Shown in pieces: positions 36,588-45,348 of a stretch of DNA of 64,000 bases. Source of the stretch: Microbacteriaceae bacterium. GTDB taxonomy: Bacteria > Actinomycetota > Actinomycetes > Actinomycetales > Microbacteriaceae. Location of the stretch: NCBI GenBank assembly GCA_025465095.1, contig JAODME010000003.1, forward strand, positions 54,167 to 118,166, written 5' to 3'. The notes under the pieces are model-generated. The model was not told where the DNA came from and ran no database searches. It worked only from the letters and a program-made list of their open reading frames with translations. Numbering within the stretch: position 1 is the first letter of the stretch; each line of letters begins with the position of its first letter. The translations under genes and the position numbers were made by a program.

Positions 36588-37223
36588 ATGACCTCCACGC
36601 AGACCACCGCCGTTGACTCCGTGCCCACCGTCGTCGAGTTCTGGTTCGACCCGTCGTGCCCTTGGGCGTGGATGACATCTCGCTGGGTGGACGAAGTTTG
36701 CGCCCATCGCGACATCGATGTCACCTGGAACATCATGAGCCTCGCGGTGCTCAACGAGGACAAGGACGTCGACGAGGCGCATCGGGCCTTCTTCCCGCGG
36801 GCACTCAGGTACACGCGACTGGTCGCGGCGGCCAAGGAACTCCACGGGCAGGAGAGCGTGAAGCGGCTTTATGACGCGCTCGGTGCCCGCATTCACCCAG
36901 GTGGAAGGAAGGATCCGGATACCGTCATCCCCGAGGCGCTCGCCGAGGCCGGGCTGCCCGCCGAGCTCGCGGAGCGAGCGGACTCGACCGAGTTCGACGC
37001 CCAGATGCGGGCGTCGCACTTCGAGGGCATTGGACGGGTCGGGGAGGATGTCGGCACGCCCGTGATCGCGGTCGACGGAGTCGCCTTCTTCGGTCCCGTC
37101 CTCTCGCCGGCTCCGAAGGGGCAGCAGGCGCTCGCCCTCTGGGACGCAGTAGTGGCGGCGGCGTCCTACGAAGGCTTCTTCGAGCTCAAGCGCTCTCGCA
37201 CGAGCGGGCCGATCTTCGACTGA
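36588..37223 (+). CDS. DsbA-like thioredoxin-fold oxidoreductase (Rv2466c-type, CPWA active site)
   Basis: Cytoplasmic thioredoxin-fold protein of 211 residues. FWFDPSCPWAWMTSRW at about 18-33 and the IMSLAVLNEDKDVDEAHR region match the actinobacterial family of mycothiol-dependent reductases typified by Rv2466c. That family normally has CPWC. Here the motif is Cys24-Pro-Trp-Ala27, so only the first cysteine is left. The cis-Pro loop is VGTPVIAVDGVAFFGP. A one-cysteine mechanism using mycothiol is my inference. It is monocistronic with a leaderless-type promoter. Confidence 0.85.
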   Translation: MTSTQTTAVDSVPTVVEFWFDPSCPWAWMTSRWVDEVCAHRDIDVTWNIMSLAVLNEDKDVDEAHRAFFPRALRYTRLVAAAKELHGQESVKRLYDALGARIHPGGRKDPDTVIPEALAEAGLPAELAERADSTEFDAQMRASHFEGIGRVGEDVGTPVIAVDGVAFFGPVLSPAPKGQQALALWDAVVAAASYEGFFELKRSRTSGPIFD

Positions 37224-37307
37224 ACCGCTCCGCGGTCCAACTCGGCCGCGATGAGCGACTTCGCCCAGGCCGGTACTGCCCGATCGACGCACGTGTCCGC
37301 CCGCTCC

Positions 37308-37313
37308 TAAGCT
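37308..37313 (+). promoter_or_regulatory. -10 box (TAAGCT) for leaderless rpiB
   Basis: TAAGCT ends six bases before the rpiB ATG at 37320. A TCGACG hexamer 18 bp upstream is a possible -35. Confidence 0.5.
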
Positions 37314-37319
37314 GGGGGC

Positions 37320-37805
37320 ATGCGCATCCATATCGGGACCGATCATGCAGGGCTCGAGTTCAGCCGAGACCTGCAGCGGCACCTCGAAGCCGCCGGTCAC
37401 GAGGTAGTGGACCACGGGCCGAAAACCTATGACCCGCTCGACGACTACCCGAGCTTCTGCATCAACGCCGCACGTGCCGTGGTCGCCGACCAGGGTGTCG
37501 GGGTCGACGCCCTCGGCGTGGTGTTCGGCGGGTCGGGCAATGGTGAGCAGATCGCCGCAAACAAGGTGCGGGGTGCGCGGGCAGCGCTCGTCTGGAATCT
37601 GCCGACCGCGCAGCTGGCGCGCGAGCACAACGACGCGAACGTGATCTCCATCGGCGCCAGGCAGCACACCGTCGACGAGGCAAAGGCATTCATCGACGCG
37701 TTCATCGCCCAGCCGTACACGCACGAGGAACGACACGCGCGCCGCATCGCCCAGCTCGCCGAATACGAGATTACTGGTGAGATCGCGGGCCGGGTCATCG
37801 ACTAG
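37320..37805 (+). CDS. rpiB: ribose-5-phosphate isomerase B
   Basis: Interconverts ribose 5-phosphate and ribulose 5-phosphate. The 161-residue product has the RpiB/LacAB fold: IGTDHAGLEFSRDL at 5-18, a DHGPKTYDPLDDYP block, GVVFGGSGNGEQIAANKV and the ANVISIGARQHT block. The residues around DHAG and GSGNG bind the phosphosugar. The gene starts leaderless and is followed after three bases by nei, so they form an operon. It could also supply pentose phosphates that lead towards sedoheptulose 7-phosphate. Confidence 0.95.
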   Translation: MRIHIGTDHAGLEFSRDLQRHLEAAGHEVVDHGPKTYDPLDDYPSFCINAARAVVADQGVGVDALGVVFGGSGNGEQIAANKVRGARAALVWNLPTAQLAREHNDANVISIGARQHTVDEAKAFIDAFIAQPYTHEERHARRIAQLAEYEITGEIAGRVID

Positions 37806-37808
37806 CCC

Positions 37809-38801
37809 ATGCCAGAGGGCCATTCCGTCCACCGCATCGCGAGGCAATTCGCCTTGCACTTCGTCGGCGATCGCGTCGCGGCCTCATCGCCGCAAGGGCG
37901 CTTCGCCGCCGGTGCGGCAGAGATCGACGGCCATACAATGACGGATGCCCGCGCCGTCGGCAAACAGCTCTTCCTCGAGTTCGATCATGAACGCTGGCTT
38001 CGCGTGCACCTGGGCATGTATGGTGCGTGGGACTTCGCAGGGGAGATAACCGCCGATGCGACCACCGCATCCTCGACCGGACTTCGACACGGTCGCGAAA
38101 CAGCGCCGGCGGTTCTCGACGCCGCCGGCGAAGACTCGATGCGCAGCATCGGCGCCCCGCGTACGACGCGGTTGCGGATGGCTGAACAGGAAACCCTTCG
38201 ACCAACCCAGGGACCGGGAGTCGATGTCTTCGCATTCCCGCCGGAGCCGATCGGCGCCGTCCGAGTACGTCTTCTGACTGGGAACGCAGTCGCCGACCTC
38301 CGTGGACCCACCGCGTGCGAGGTGTTGAGCCCGGAGGAGGTGCAGGCGGTCATCGACAGGTTGGGTCCGGACCCGCTCGTCGATCCGCCAAAGAAGGGGG
38401 AGGACCTCTTCACGGCGGCGGTGCTGAAGAAGGCGACCCCCATCGGGTTGCTCCTGATGGATCAGTCAGTAGTGAGTGGCATTGGCAACGTGTACCGGGC
38501 CGAGCTGCTGTTCCGAGCTCGCATTGACCCGCACACCCCCGGGAAGCAGCTGCCGGAAGCATCGGTTCGTGCCCTATGGAAGGACTGGACGAAGCTGTTG
38601 CGGCTCGGGGTGAAGCTGGGCCAGATGATGACGATGGACGGCCTCGGCAAGAACGAATATGTCGCAGCCCTCGCGAATCGTGACGACCGCCACTGGGTTT
38701 ACCACCGGGCGGGCAAGCCTTGCCGCGTCTGCGGAACGCCGATCGCGATGGAGATGGCGGCGGGGCGGAAGCTGTACTGGTGTCCGACGGATCAGGTCTG
38801 A
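37809..38801 (+). CDS. nei: Fpg/Nei family DNA glycosylase (Nei-type)
   Basis: Removes oxidised bases and nicks the strand. The 330-residue product starts MPEGHSVHR, where the N-terminal Pro after Met removal and Glu3 are catalytic; the PEGH form marks the Nei branch. The helix-two-turn-helix is in DQSVVSGIGNVYRAELLFRA. The C-terminal zinc finger is unusual: CRVC is followed 16 residues later by CPTDQV, so the fourth ligand is Asp rather than Cys and the protein ends right there. It is in an operon with rpiB. Confidence 0.9.
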   Translation: MPEGHSVHRIARQFALHFVGDRVAASSPQGRFAAGAAEIDGHTMTDARAVGKQLFLEFDHERWLRVHLGMYGAWDFAGEITADATTASSTGLRHGRETAPAVLDAAGEDSMRSIGAPRTTRLRMAEQETLRPTQGPGVDVFAFPPEPIGAVRVRLLTGNAVADLRGPTACEVLSPEEVQAVIDRLGPDPLVDPPKKGEDLFTAAVLKKATPIGLLLMDQSVVSGIGNVYRAELLFRARIDPHTPGKQLPEASVRALWKDWTKLLRLGVKLGQMMTMDGLGKNEYVAALANRDDRHWVYHRAGKPCRVCGTPIAMEMAAGRKLYWCPTDQV

Positions 38802-38807
38802 CTGCGC

Positions 38808-38813
38808 CACAAT
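38808..38813 (+). promoter_or_regulatory. -10-like box (CACAAT) ahead of the PaiB-like gene
   Basis: CACAAT ends six bases before the ATG at 38820, matching the leaderless spacing of neighbouring genes although its first base departs from TANNNT. Confidence 0.4.
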
Positions 38814-38819
38814 TGGGGC

Positions 38820-39434
38820 ATGCGTCAGACGCCGGCCTACCTGCTTGAGGATCCCGAGGAGGTCAAGCGGCTCATCCGCGAGAACCCTTGGGCGACGATC
38901 GTGTCGAACACGAGTTCCGGGCTCGTCGCGTCGCACTATCCCGTCCTGCTCGAGGAAGACGCGGAGGGCATCAGCATCGTCAGCCATGTCGGGCGCCCGG
39001 ACGAGGAGTTGCATGAGCTTGGTCGGCACGAGGTGCTCGTCGTCATTCAGGGTCCGCACGGGTACGTGTCGCCCGGCTGGTACGACGAAGGTGACTTCGT
39101 GCCGACGTGGAACCATGTCACTGCTCACCTGTGGGGGACACCGGAGATCCTGGCCGCCGACGAGAACTTCCAGATTCTCGAGCGCCTCGTGCACCACTTC
39201 GAGGAACGGATGCCGCACCCGGTCAGCCTGCGGGTCGACGAGTCGCAGGCTCGTCGCATCGCGAAGGGCACGGTAGGGCTCCGCATCGCCGTCACCCGGT
39301 TCGATGCGCGCCTGAAGCTGAGCCAGAACAAGCCGGCCGACGTCGCTCACCGCATTATCGAGGAGCTCGAGCACGGCGACCAGTACGCCCAGCCAGGCCT
39401 CGCCCGCGAGATGCGACGGGTGCACCCGGCGTGA
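38820..39434 (+). CDS. PaiB-like FMN-binding protein
   Basis: A 204-residue split-barrel protein of the PaiB/negative transcriptional regulator family. Typical blocks are ENPWATIVSNT, LVASHYPVLL, VSHVGRPDEEL, GPHGYVSPGWY and VPTWNHVTAHLWG. Members bind FMN or haem-like ligands. The repressor role shown for Bacillus PaiB is not proven for actinobacterial members. Its stop overlaps the GTG of the amidohydrolase (GTGA). Confidence 0.88.
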   Translation: MRQTPAYLLEDPEEVKRLIRENPWATIVSNTSSGLVASHYPVLLEEDAEGISIVSHVGRPDEELHELGRHEVLVVIQGPHGYVSPGWYDEGDFVPTWNHVTAHLWGTPEILAADENFQILERLVHHFEERMPHPVSLRVDESQARRIAKGTVGLRIAVTRFDARLKLSQNKPADVAHRIIEELEHGDQYAQPGLAREMRRVHPA

Positions 39435-40930
39435 GCCTGCTGCTGCGGAACGCGAGGATCGTCGGCGCACGCCAGGAGAGTGTGGGCACTGAGCCGGTCG
39501 ACATCCTTCTCAGACGCGGCGTCGTCACCGGCATCGGCGCCGGGCTCACCGGAAGCGCGCAGGTCGACCTCGACGGCCGCTGGGTGATCCCCGGCCTCTG
39601 GGACGATCACGTGCACCTCAGTCAACTCGCGCTCACCGCCCACCGGGTGGACGTGTCCGGCGCGACATCCGCTGTCCATGCTGCGCGGCTGATGGCGGCT
39701 GCTCCGCGACCCGAGCACGGACTGCCGCTAGTCGGCTACGGGTTCCGCGACGCGCTCTGGCCCGACGGGCCGTCGTGCACGCTGCTCGACGAGGTCGTCG
39801 GCGACGTGCCCGTCATCGTGCTGAGCGGAGACCTGCACTGCTGCTGGCTCAACAGTCTCGCGCTCGCGGCGTTCGGGCTGACGGGGCATTCGAGCGGTGT
39901 CCTGCGCGAAGACGACGCGTTCCCGGTCACCGCCGCCGTGCGGTCGGTGCCCGTCGAAGTGCTCGACAGGTGGGTGGAGCAGGTCGCAGGGGCCGCCGCC
40001 GGTCGGGGAGTCGTGGGAGTCGTCGATCTCGAGATGACGGACAACCTCACCGACTGGACGAGAAGGTTCGCTGGCGGGTTTCGCGGCCTCCGGGTGGAAG
40101 CGGGCGTGTACACGTCCTGGCTGGACGCGGCGATCGAGGAGGGTCGCCGCACAGGGCAGGTGCTCGACGGCAGCAGCGGGCAACTGAGCGTCGGGCCCTT
40201 CAAGGTGATCACCGACGGATCGCTCAACACGCGCACCGCGTTCTGCGCGGACCCGTATCCTGGCACCGCCGGGCGCGGCACTCTGAACGTCCCACCGGCG
40301 AGGCTCGTCGAACTGATGCGGAAAGCGTCGGGCGCGGGCCTCATGCCTGCCGTTCACGCGATCGGCGACGAGGCGAATCGTCTCGCTCTCGACGCGTTCG
40401 AAACCGTCGGGTGCCGTGGTCGCATCGAGCACGCACAGTTGGTTCAAGAGTCGGACTTCGCCCGGTTCGCGGCTCTCGGGGTTGCCGCGAGCGTTCAGCC
40501 CGAGCATGCGATGGACGACCGGGGTGTGGCCGACGTCTTCTGGGCGGGACGCACCGGCCGAGCCTTCGCGCTGCGGGCGCTCCTCGACGCCGGCGCCGAA
40601 CTGATTCTGGGATCCGATGCCCCTGTTGCCCCGCTCGACCCTTGGGTGACGATCGCCGCCGCGGTGGGTCGAAGTCGCGACGGGCAGGCGCCGTGGCATC
40701 CGGAACAGCGGATCACGACCGCGGAGGCGCTCACGGCGTCCGCGCATGGCGCATCGACCGTTGCCCTGGGCGACGTCGCCGATCTCGCGATCGTCGACCT
40801 CGACCCGCTTGCCGCGACCCATGAACAGCTGCGTTCCATGCCCGTCGCCGCGACGCTTCTCGCCGGCTACTTCACCCACAACGCCCTGCCGTTAGGGAGA
40901 GCGGACGAGCTCGACCTTGTATGCCGTTGA
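39431..40930 (+). CDS. amidohydrolase family protein (YtcJ-like)
   Basis: Metal-dependent hydrolase of 499 residues. The amidohydrolase start pattern VIPGLWDDHVHLS carries the metal HxH pair. The VHAIGDEANRLALDAF block and SDAPVAPLDPWVTI supply later ligands. This YtcJ/Amidohydro_3 group includes amidases and formamide hydrolases, and the substrate cannot be told. The frame is open 108 codons further upstream inside paiB. The GTG at 39431, overlapping the paiB stop, is the real start. The end overlaps the small DUF2510 gene on the other strand. Confidence 0.87.
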   Translation: MSLLLRNARIVGARQESVGTEPVDILLRRGVVTGIGAGLTGSAQVDLDGRWVIPGLWDDHVHLSQLALTAHRVDVSGATSAVHAARLMAAAPRPEHGLPLVGYGFRDALWPDGPSCTLLDEVVGDVPVIVLSGDLHCCWLNSLALAAFGLTGHSSGVLREDDAFPVTAAVRSVPVEVLDRWVEQVAGAAAGRGVVGVVDLEMTDNLTDWTRRFAGGFRGLRVEAGVYTSWLDAAIEEGRRTGQVLDGSSGQLSVGPFKVITDGSLNTRTAFCADPYPGTAGRGTLNVPPARLVELMRKASGAGLMPAVHAIGDEANRLALDAFETVGCRGRIEHAQLVQESDFARFAALGVAASVQPEHAMDDRGVADVFWAGRTGRAFALRALLDAGAELILGSDAPVAPLDPWVTIAAAVGRSRDGQAPWHPEQRITTAEALTASAHGASTVALGDVADLAIVDLDPLAATHEQLRSMPVAATLLAGYFTHNALPLGRADELDLVCR

Positions 40931-41077
40931 AACCTGCATCTCGGGGCTTGGCTCCTCGACCTGATTGGTCCAGGACAAGCCGTTCCACCAGCGGAACTGG
41001 GGGAGGCCGAGGGGGTCCCGGTACCATCCGGCCGGGGCGAAGGACTTTTGGATCGGTGACACGTTGCTTGAAGGCAT
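40892..41077 (-). CDS. small DUF2510 protein
   Basis: A 61-residue peptide carrying one complete DUF2510 motif: PAGWYRDPLGLPQFRWWNG followed by LSWT. This module is common in actinobacteria, usually at the N-terminus of membrane proteins; here it is nearly the whole protein and has no membrane span. GGAG lies eight bases before the ATG at 41077; an upstream in-frame Met (41113) has less support. The last 39 bases overlap the end of the amidohydrolase gene antisense. Confidence 0.7.
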   Translation of the reverse strand: MPSSNVSPIQKSFAPAGWYRDPLGLPQFRWWNGLSWTNQVEEPSPEMQVSTAYKVELVRSP

Positions 41078-41171
41078 GGGGGTGACTCCGTGGTTATCGA
41101 TTCCCTGCCGCAAGGGCCCGGTTCGGGTGCGGTTGACCCGATGCTAGTCCGCATAAAGGGGGACACGGCAG

Positions 41172-41312
41172 GCCCCAGAAGCTGGGGCGCGTGGGAGAGT
41201 TGATCGGTCGTCCGGCGACCGGTAATGCGTACTTCGGGTTCTTCGAGACAGCGAGAATCCCCTCGACCGACCTAGGAGCACCAGATAGCACTGAGGGAGG
41301 GCAGAGGCTCCT
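41172..41312. other. structured non-coding stretch upstream of the tRNA pair
   Basis: Three stem-loops are visible in the 271-bp gap: GCCCCA/TGGGGC (41172-41188), CGGTCG/CGACCG (41205-41221) and AGGAGC/GCTCCT (41274-41312). No T-run follows any of them. Short frames cross the region on both strands but have no ribosome binding site. It may be an unrecognised small RNA or simply spacer. Confidence 0.3.
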
Positions 41313-41348
41313 CCGCGCTGATCATGGGCGGCGCTGGACGGGCAGGGG

Positions 41349-41419
41349 AGGGGATGACGAGAATCGAACTCGCATCATCAGTTTGGAAGACTGAGGCTTT
41401 ACCACTAAGCTACATCCCC
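41349..41419 (-). tRNA. tRNA-Gly (TCC)
   Basis: A complete 71-nt cloverleaf on the minus strand: 7-bp acceptor GGGGATG/CATCCCC, D-stem GCTT/AAGC, anticodon loop CTTCCAA with anticodon TCC, T-arm GCGAG-TTCGATT-CTCGT and discriminator T. CCA is not encoded. It is divergent from the tRNA-Pro gene. Confidence 0.95.
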
Positions 41420-41592
41420 GCAACGCCGACCAGTGGTCGATGCGTGCGCTGTAATACTAATACACAGCTCCGGGGTCGTTGAATCATGGCCTTCTCCCGC
41501 GTCGTGCTCGGCTAGACTTGCGGAGGCCAATTTCGCAGCAGACCGCGACATCCGTCTTCCTGGCCATGCTTTTGCGAGACCATCACCACATC

Positions 41593-41666
41593 CGGGGCGT
41601 AGCTCAGCTTGGTAGAGCGCCCGCTTTGGGAGCGGGAGGCCGCAGGTTCGAATCCTGTCGCCCCGA
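41593..41666 (+). tRNA. tRNA-Pro (TGG)
   Basis: A complete 74-nt cloverleaf: acceptor CGGGGCG/CGCCCCG, D-stem GCTC/GAGC, anticodon stem CCCGC/GCGGG with loop TTTGGGA (anticodon TGG), T-arm GCAGG-TTCGAAT-CCTGT and discriminator A. CCA is not encoded. It lies 65 bp before tig. Confidence 0.96.
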
Positions 41667-41731
41667 CAAGACCCAGCACCACAATCTGTACGAGAACCAA
41701 GGCCAGACCCACCGATATAGGAGCGTCCATC

Positions 41732-43111
41732 GTGAAGACCACGGTCGAGAAGCTGAACCCCACCCGCGTGAAGCTCACCATTGCTGTCACCCCCGAAGAG
41801 CTGAAGCCCAGCGTCGATCACGCCTACGGGCACATCGCCGGGTCGATCAACATTCCGGGATTCCGCAAGGGCAAGGTTCCGCCCGCCATCATCGACCAGC
41901 GCGTCGGCCGCGGCGAGGTGCTGAACCACGCCGTCAGCGACGCGCTCGACAAGGTCTACCGCAAGGCCGTCGAGGAGGAGAAGATTCGTCCCCTCGGACG
42001 TCCAGAGGCGGATGTCGCCGAGCTCCCGGACATGAAGGACTTCTCCGGCGACCTCGTCGTCGTCGTGGAGGTCGACGTGCGGCCCGAATTCGAGCTGCCG
42101 AACCTCGACGGGATCGAGCTCGTCGTCGACGCCGTGACCGTCGACCCCGAAGAGATCGAAACCGAGATGCAGAACCTTCTCGCCCGTTTCGGAACGCTCA
42201 TCACCGTCGACCGCCCCGCCAAGACGGGTGACTTCGCGCAGATCGACCTGACTGCGACGATCGGCGACTCAGAGGTCGACACCGCGAAGGGCATCTCCTA
42301 CGAGGTCGGCTCGGGAGACCTCATCGACGGCATCGACGAGGCGCTCGACTCGCTCAGCGCTGGCGAGACCACGACTTTTGAGTCGAAGCTCCTCGGTGGC
42401 GACAACGAGGGCCAGACCGCGCAGATCACCGTCACGCTACTCGCCGTCAAGGAGCGGGAGCTTCCCGTCGCCGACGACGACTTCGCGCAGATCGCCAGCC
42501 AGTTCGACACCATCGACGAACTCAGGGCCGACATCGAGCAGCAGGTCTCGAAGTCGAAGGTCTTCGGTCAGGGCACCCAGGCGCGCGACCAGGTCGTCGA
42601 CAAGTTGCTCGAGTCAGTCGAGATTCCCGTTCCGCAGCAACTCGTCGAAGACGAGGTGCGCCGCCACCTCGAGAACGAGAAGCGTCTGGAGGACGACGAA
42701 CACCGCGCAGAGGTAACCGAATCGAGCGAGAAGACGTTCCGAAGCCAGATTCTGCTCGACTCGATCGCCGAGTCTGAGCAGATCAAGGTCAGCCAGAACG
42801 AGCTCACCCAGTACCTCGTGCAGGGCGCCGCCCAATACAACATGGAGCCGGGCGAGTTCATCAAGGTGCTCGACCAGAACGGCCAGATCCCCGGAATGAT
42901 CGGCGAGGTCGCGCGCGGCAAGGCCCTCGCGGTCGTGCTGAGCCGGGCGAAGGTCATCGACGGCGAGGGCAACCCGGTCGACATCTCCTCGTTCACCGCG
43001 ACGGCCGAGCTCGAAGACGACAGCCCCGAAGCGGTGTTCTCCGGCGCTTCCGGTGACGACCACGCGGGTCATGACCACGCGGGTCACGACCACGAGGGTC
43101 ACAGCCACTAG
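41732..43111 (+). CDS. tig: trigger factor, with a His-rich C-terminal tail
   Basis: Ribosome-associated chaperone and prolyl isomerase of 459 residues. The ribosome-binding signature is in [15 protein letters not shown] (about 45-59), the FKBP-like PPIase domain spans roughly 155-240 ([14 protein letters not shown]), and the helical arms and body follow. The tail is unusual: the last 16 residues contain seven histidines in an HxGHxH pattern and could bind metal. AGGAG eight bases before the GTG at 41732 decides the start; the frame is open upstream into tRNA-Pro. A strong hairpin follows. Confidence 0.95.
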   Translation: MKTTVEKLNPTRVKLTIAVTPEELKPSVDHAYGHIAGSINIPGFRKGKVPPAIIDQRVGRGEVLNHAVSDALDKVYRKAVEEEKIRPLGRPEADVAELPDMKDFSGDLVVVVEVDVRPEFELPNLDGIELVVDAVTVDPEEIETEMQNLLARFGTLITVDRPAKTGDFAQIDLTATIGDSEVDTAKGISYEVGSGDLIDGIDEALDSLSAGETTTFESKLLGGDNEGQTAQITVTLLAVKERELPVADDDFAQIASQFDTIDELRADIEQQVSKSKVFGQGTQARDQVVDKLLESVEIPVPQQLVEDEVRRHLENEKRLEDDEHRAEVTESSEKTFRSQILLDSIAESEQIKVSQNELTQYLVQGAAQYNMEPGEFIKVLDQNGQIPGMIGEVARGKALAVVLSRAKVIDGEGNPVDISSFTATAELEDDSPEAVFSGASGDDHAGHDHAGHDHEGHSH

Positions 43112-43131
43112 GGCTACCAGGTTTCGCACAG

Positions 43132-43160
43132 CGGCCCGTCGCGAGAGCGGCGGGCCGTTG
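43132..43160 (+). terminator. terminator-like hairpin after tig
   Basis: CGGCCCGTCGC (43132-43142) pairs with GCGGCGGGCCG (43147-43157) around a GAGA tetraloop, with one G-T wobble. Only a short T-rich end (TTGT) follows, as is common in high-GC actinobacteria. Confidence 0.7.
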
Positions 43161-43258
43161 TCGTCCGCGCCGTACCTGTCGCCGATGAAGGTATTCCTGG
43201 CGCGCGTCCGGCGTGTCCGGTGCCCCGAACGGCGGGTCGCCGCGAATCACCTTCCGGC

Positions 43259-43277
43259 GTGACAGGTTTCCCGTCAC
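43259..43277. promoter_or_regulatory. inverted repeat upstream of the metB-like gene
   Basis: GTGAC (43259-43263) and GTCAC (43273-43277) flank AGGTTTCCC, 41-59 bp before the -10 box at 43318. The position suits an activator or repressor site for the downstream PLP-enzyme gene. No regulator is adjacent. Confidence 0.3.
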
Positions 43278-43317
43278 AGGGCGGCGTAACCTGCGGGGAC
43301 ACGACGAGCGCGTCCCG

Positions 43318-43323
43318 TAGCGT
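43318..43323 (+). promoter_or_regulatory. -10 box (TAGCGT) for the leaderless metB-like gene
   Basis: TAGCGT ends six bases before the ATG at 43330; no ribosome binding site intervenes. Confidence 0.5.
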
Positions 43324-43329
43324 GGACGG

Positions 43330-44532
43330 ATGAACGTGCGCCCCGACAAAGACGACCCCACGACCCTCGGCCTCCTGACCCAGGCGGTGCATGCCGGCAA
43401 CGAGGTCGACCCGGGCTCCGGTGCGATCCGCACCCCTCTCGTGCTCGCCAACTCCTACGCTCTGCCGGCCGACCCGTCCGCGATCAGCTGGTCGGGCACC
43501 GACATCCCGCTCTACACCCGCAACAGCGGCGTGAACCAGCTCGCGCTCGAGCGCAAGCTCGCACTCCTCGAGGGGGCGGAGGCCGCCGTGGCGCTGGCTA
43601 GCGGCGTCGCCGCCCTGCACGCGGTGTTCTTCACCTTCCTCAAGTCGGGCGACCATGTGGTGCTCGCCGACCAGACCTACGAGGCGACGTATCGGTTGTT
43701 CACCGAGCTGTTGCCCGAAAAGTACGGCATCACGGCGACCCTCGTCGACACGTCCGACCTCGATGCGGTGCGCGCTGCCATCCGCCCGGAAACGGTGCTC
43801 GTGCACACGGAGACGATCGCGAATCCGACGACGAGGATCGCGGATGTCGCGGCGCTGGCCACGATCGCGCACGAGGCCGGCGCGCTCTTCTCGATCGATG
43901 CGACTTTCTCGCCGCCGCCCATCGCCACACCGATCCTGCACGGAGCGGACCTCGTCGTGCACTCGCTCACCAAGTACATAAACGGCCACGGCGACGCGAT
44001 GGGTGGCGCTGTCACAGGGTCCCGGGAGCTCATCGGGCGCATCAAGTCCGAAGCGATGGTCGACGTCGGGGGAGTGATCAGTCCCTTCAACGCCTGGCTC
44101 ATCATGCGCGGCTCAGTCACCCTGCCGTTGCGGATGCGCCAGCACGCCGCAAGTGCTCAGACGGTGGCCGAGTTCCTCGAATCCGACCCGCGGGTCACGT
44201 TCGTCGCGTACCCCGGCCTCCCGTCGCATCCGCAGCACGATCTCGCTGCCCGAATCTTCCCCAACGGCTTCGGAGGCATGCTCGCCTTCGCGGTCGACGG
44301 AGACCTGGACACCCAGAACCGTTTCGTCTCGAACCTGCGCGTGATCACCTCTGCCGTCTCGCTCGGCCATGACGAGTCGCTCATCGTGCACGTGGGCACC
44401 ACGGGGCCGCGCGCCGCCTATTACCCGCACCCGTTCCAGCGCGCAGGGCACTTGCGCTTCTCGGTCGGGCTCGAGGATGCGGATGACCTCGTCGCCGACC
44501 TCGCCGCCGCGCTCGATGCCACGTTCGCGTAG
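43330..44532 (+). CDS. Cys/Met-metabolism PLP-dependent enzyme (cystathionine/methionine gamma-lyase-like)
   Basis: Cytoplasmic 400-residue enzyme of the trans-sulfuration family. The Schiff-base Lys215 lies in HSLTKYINGHGDAMGGAV. The phosphate-binding block is ALASGVAALHAVFF, and the C-terminal GTTGPRAAYYPHPFQRAGHLRFSVGLE block matches the family. Gamma-lyases, gamma-synthases and O-acetylhomoserine sulfhydrylases share these motifs, so the reaction cannot be chosen. It lies alone between tig and clpP1 behind its own promoter. Confidence 0.85.
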   Translation: MNVRPDKDDPTTLGLLTQAVHAGNEVDPGSGAIRTPLVLANSYALPADPSAISWSGTDIPLYTRNSGVNQLALERKLALLEGAEAAVALASGVAALHAVFFTFLKSGDHVVLADQTYEATYRLFTELLPEKYGITATLVDTSDLDAVRAAIRPETVLVHTETIANPTTRIADVAALATIAHEAGALFSIDATFSPPPIATPILHGADLVVHSLTKYINGHGDAMGGAVTGSRELIGRIKSEAMVDVGGVISPFNAWLIMRGSVTLPLRMRQHAASAQTVAEFLESDPRVTFVAYPGLPSHPQHDLAARIFPNGFGGMLAFAVDGDLDTQNRFVSNLRVITSAVSLGHDESLIVHVGTTGPRAAYYPHPFQRAGHLRFSVGLEDADDLVADLAAALDATFA

Positions 44533-44640
44533 CGTCAGCGCGCTCTGCCCACGGCGAACAGGCAGGATTGCGCACGTCGTTCCCGATAGGTTCGATATGC
44601 GCGACAACTGAACGGCGCGATAACTGAAATGGAGCGCAAC

Positions 44641-45336
44641 ATGGCCCAACCCGCATTGGTCAACAGCATCTTCGACCAACTCCTCAAGGACCGCATCATC
44701 TGGCTCGGATCAGAAGTGCGCGACGACAACGCCAACGAGATCTGCGCGAAGATCCTGCTGCTCGCGGCCGAGGATCCCAAGCGCGACATTTTCCTGTACA
44801 TCAACTCTCCTGGCGGTTCGATCACGGCGGGAATGGCGATCTACGACACGATGAAGTTCGTGCCGAACGACATCGTCACTGTCGGCATCGGAATGGCCGC
44901 CTCGATGGGGCAGTTCCTGCTCTCGTCGGGTACGAAGGGCAAGCGCTACATCACCCCGAACGCCCGCGTGCTGCTGCACCAGCCGTCCGGCGGGTTCGGG
45001 GGGACCTCCGCCGACATCCAGACCCAGGCCAAGATCATCCTCGACATGAAGAAGCGGATGGCGGAGCTCACGGCCGAGCAGACCGGCAAGTCGATCGAGC
45101 AGATTCTGATCGACGGCGACCGGGACAACTGGTTCACCGCGCAGGAGGCGCTCAAGTACGGATTCGTCGATCACCTCCGCGAGTACTCCTCCGAGGTGAT
45201 CGGTGGCGGCGGAACCAACGACCACGTCACAGAAAAGGACGTCTCGATCGAACCCGATCCCGGCCAGGGAACGGGCGGAGCGCCCGAGCACAACGACATC
45301 GACCCTGACACCGCCACCCCAGGCACCAGCAAGTAA
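44641..45336 (+). CDS. clpP1: ATP-dependent Clp protease proteolytic subunit 1
   Basis: Serine peptidase subunit of the ClpP1P2 barrel. In the 231-residue product the catalytic triad is Ser88 (GMAASMGQ), His113 (LLHQPSGG) and Asp162 (GDRDNW). The C-terminus is about 30 residues longer than usual, acidic and Pro/Gly-rich ([16 protein letters not shown]). GGAG six bases before the ATG at 44641 is better placed than any site for the ATG four codons upstream. clpP2 follows after 12 bp. Confidence 0.95.
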   Translation: MAQPALVNSIFDQLLKDRIIWLGSEVRDDNANEICAKILLLAAEDPKRDIFLYINSPGGSITAGMAIYDTMKFVPNDIVTVGIGMAASMGQFLLSSGTKGKRYITPNARVLLHQPSGGFGGTSADIQTQAKIILDMKKRMAELTAEQTGKSIEQILIDGDRDNWFTAQEALKYGFVDHLREYSSEVIGGGGTNDHVTEKDVSIEPDPGQGTGGAPEHNDIDPDTATPGTSK

Positions 45337-45348
45337 GGCGAGACACTA

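Noticed and set aside
41593..41731. Trigger factor starting 41 codons earlier, inside tRNA-Pro
   Set aside because: The upstream frame overlaps a complete tRNA; AGGAG and the family N-terminus place the start at 41732.
43160..43329. SAM riboswitch ahead of the Cys/Met PLP-enzyme gene
   Set aside because: No match to SAM-I, SAM-II or SAM-IV cores is visible and the -10 box suggests a leaderless transcript.
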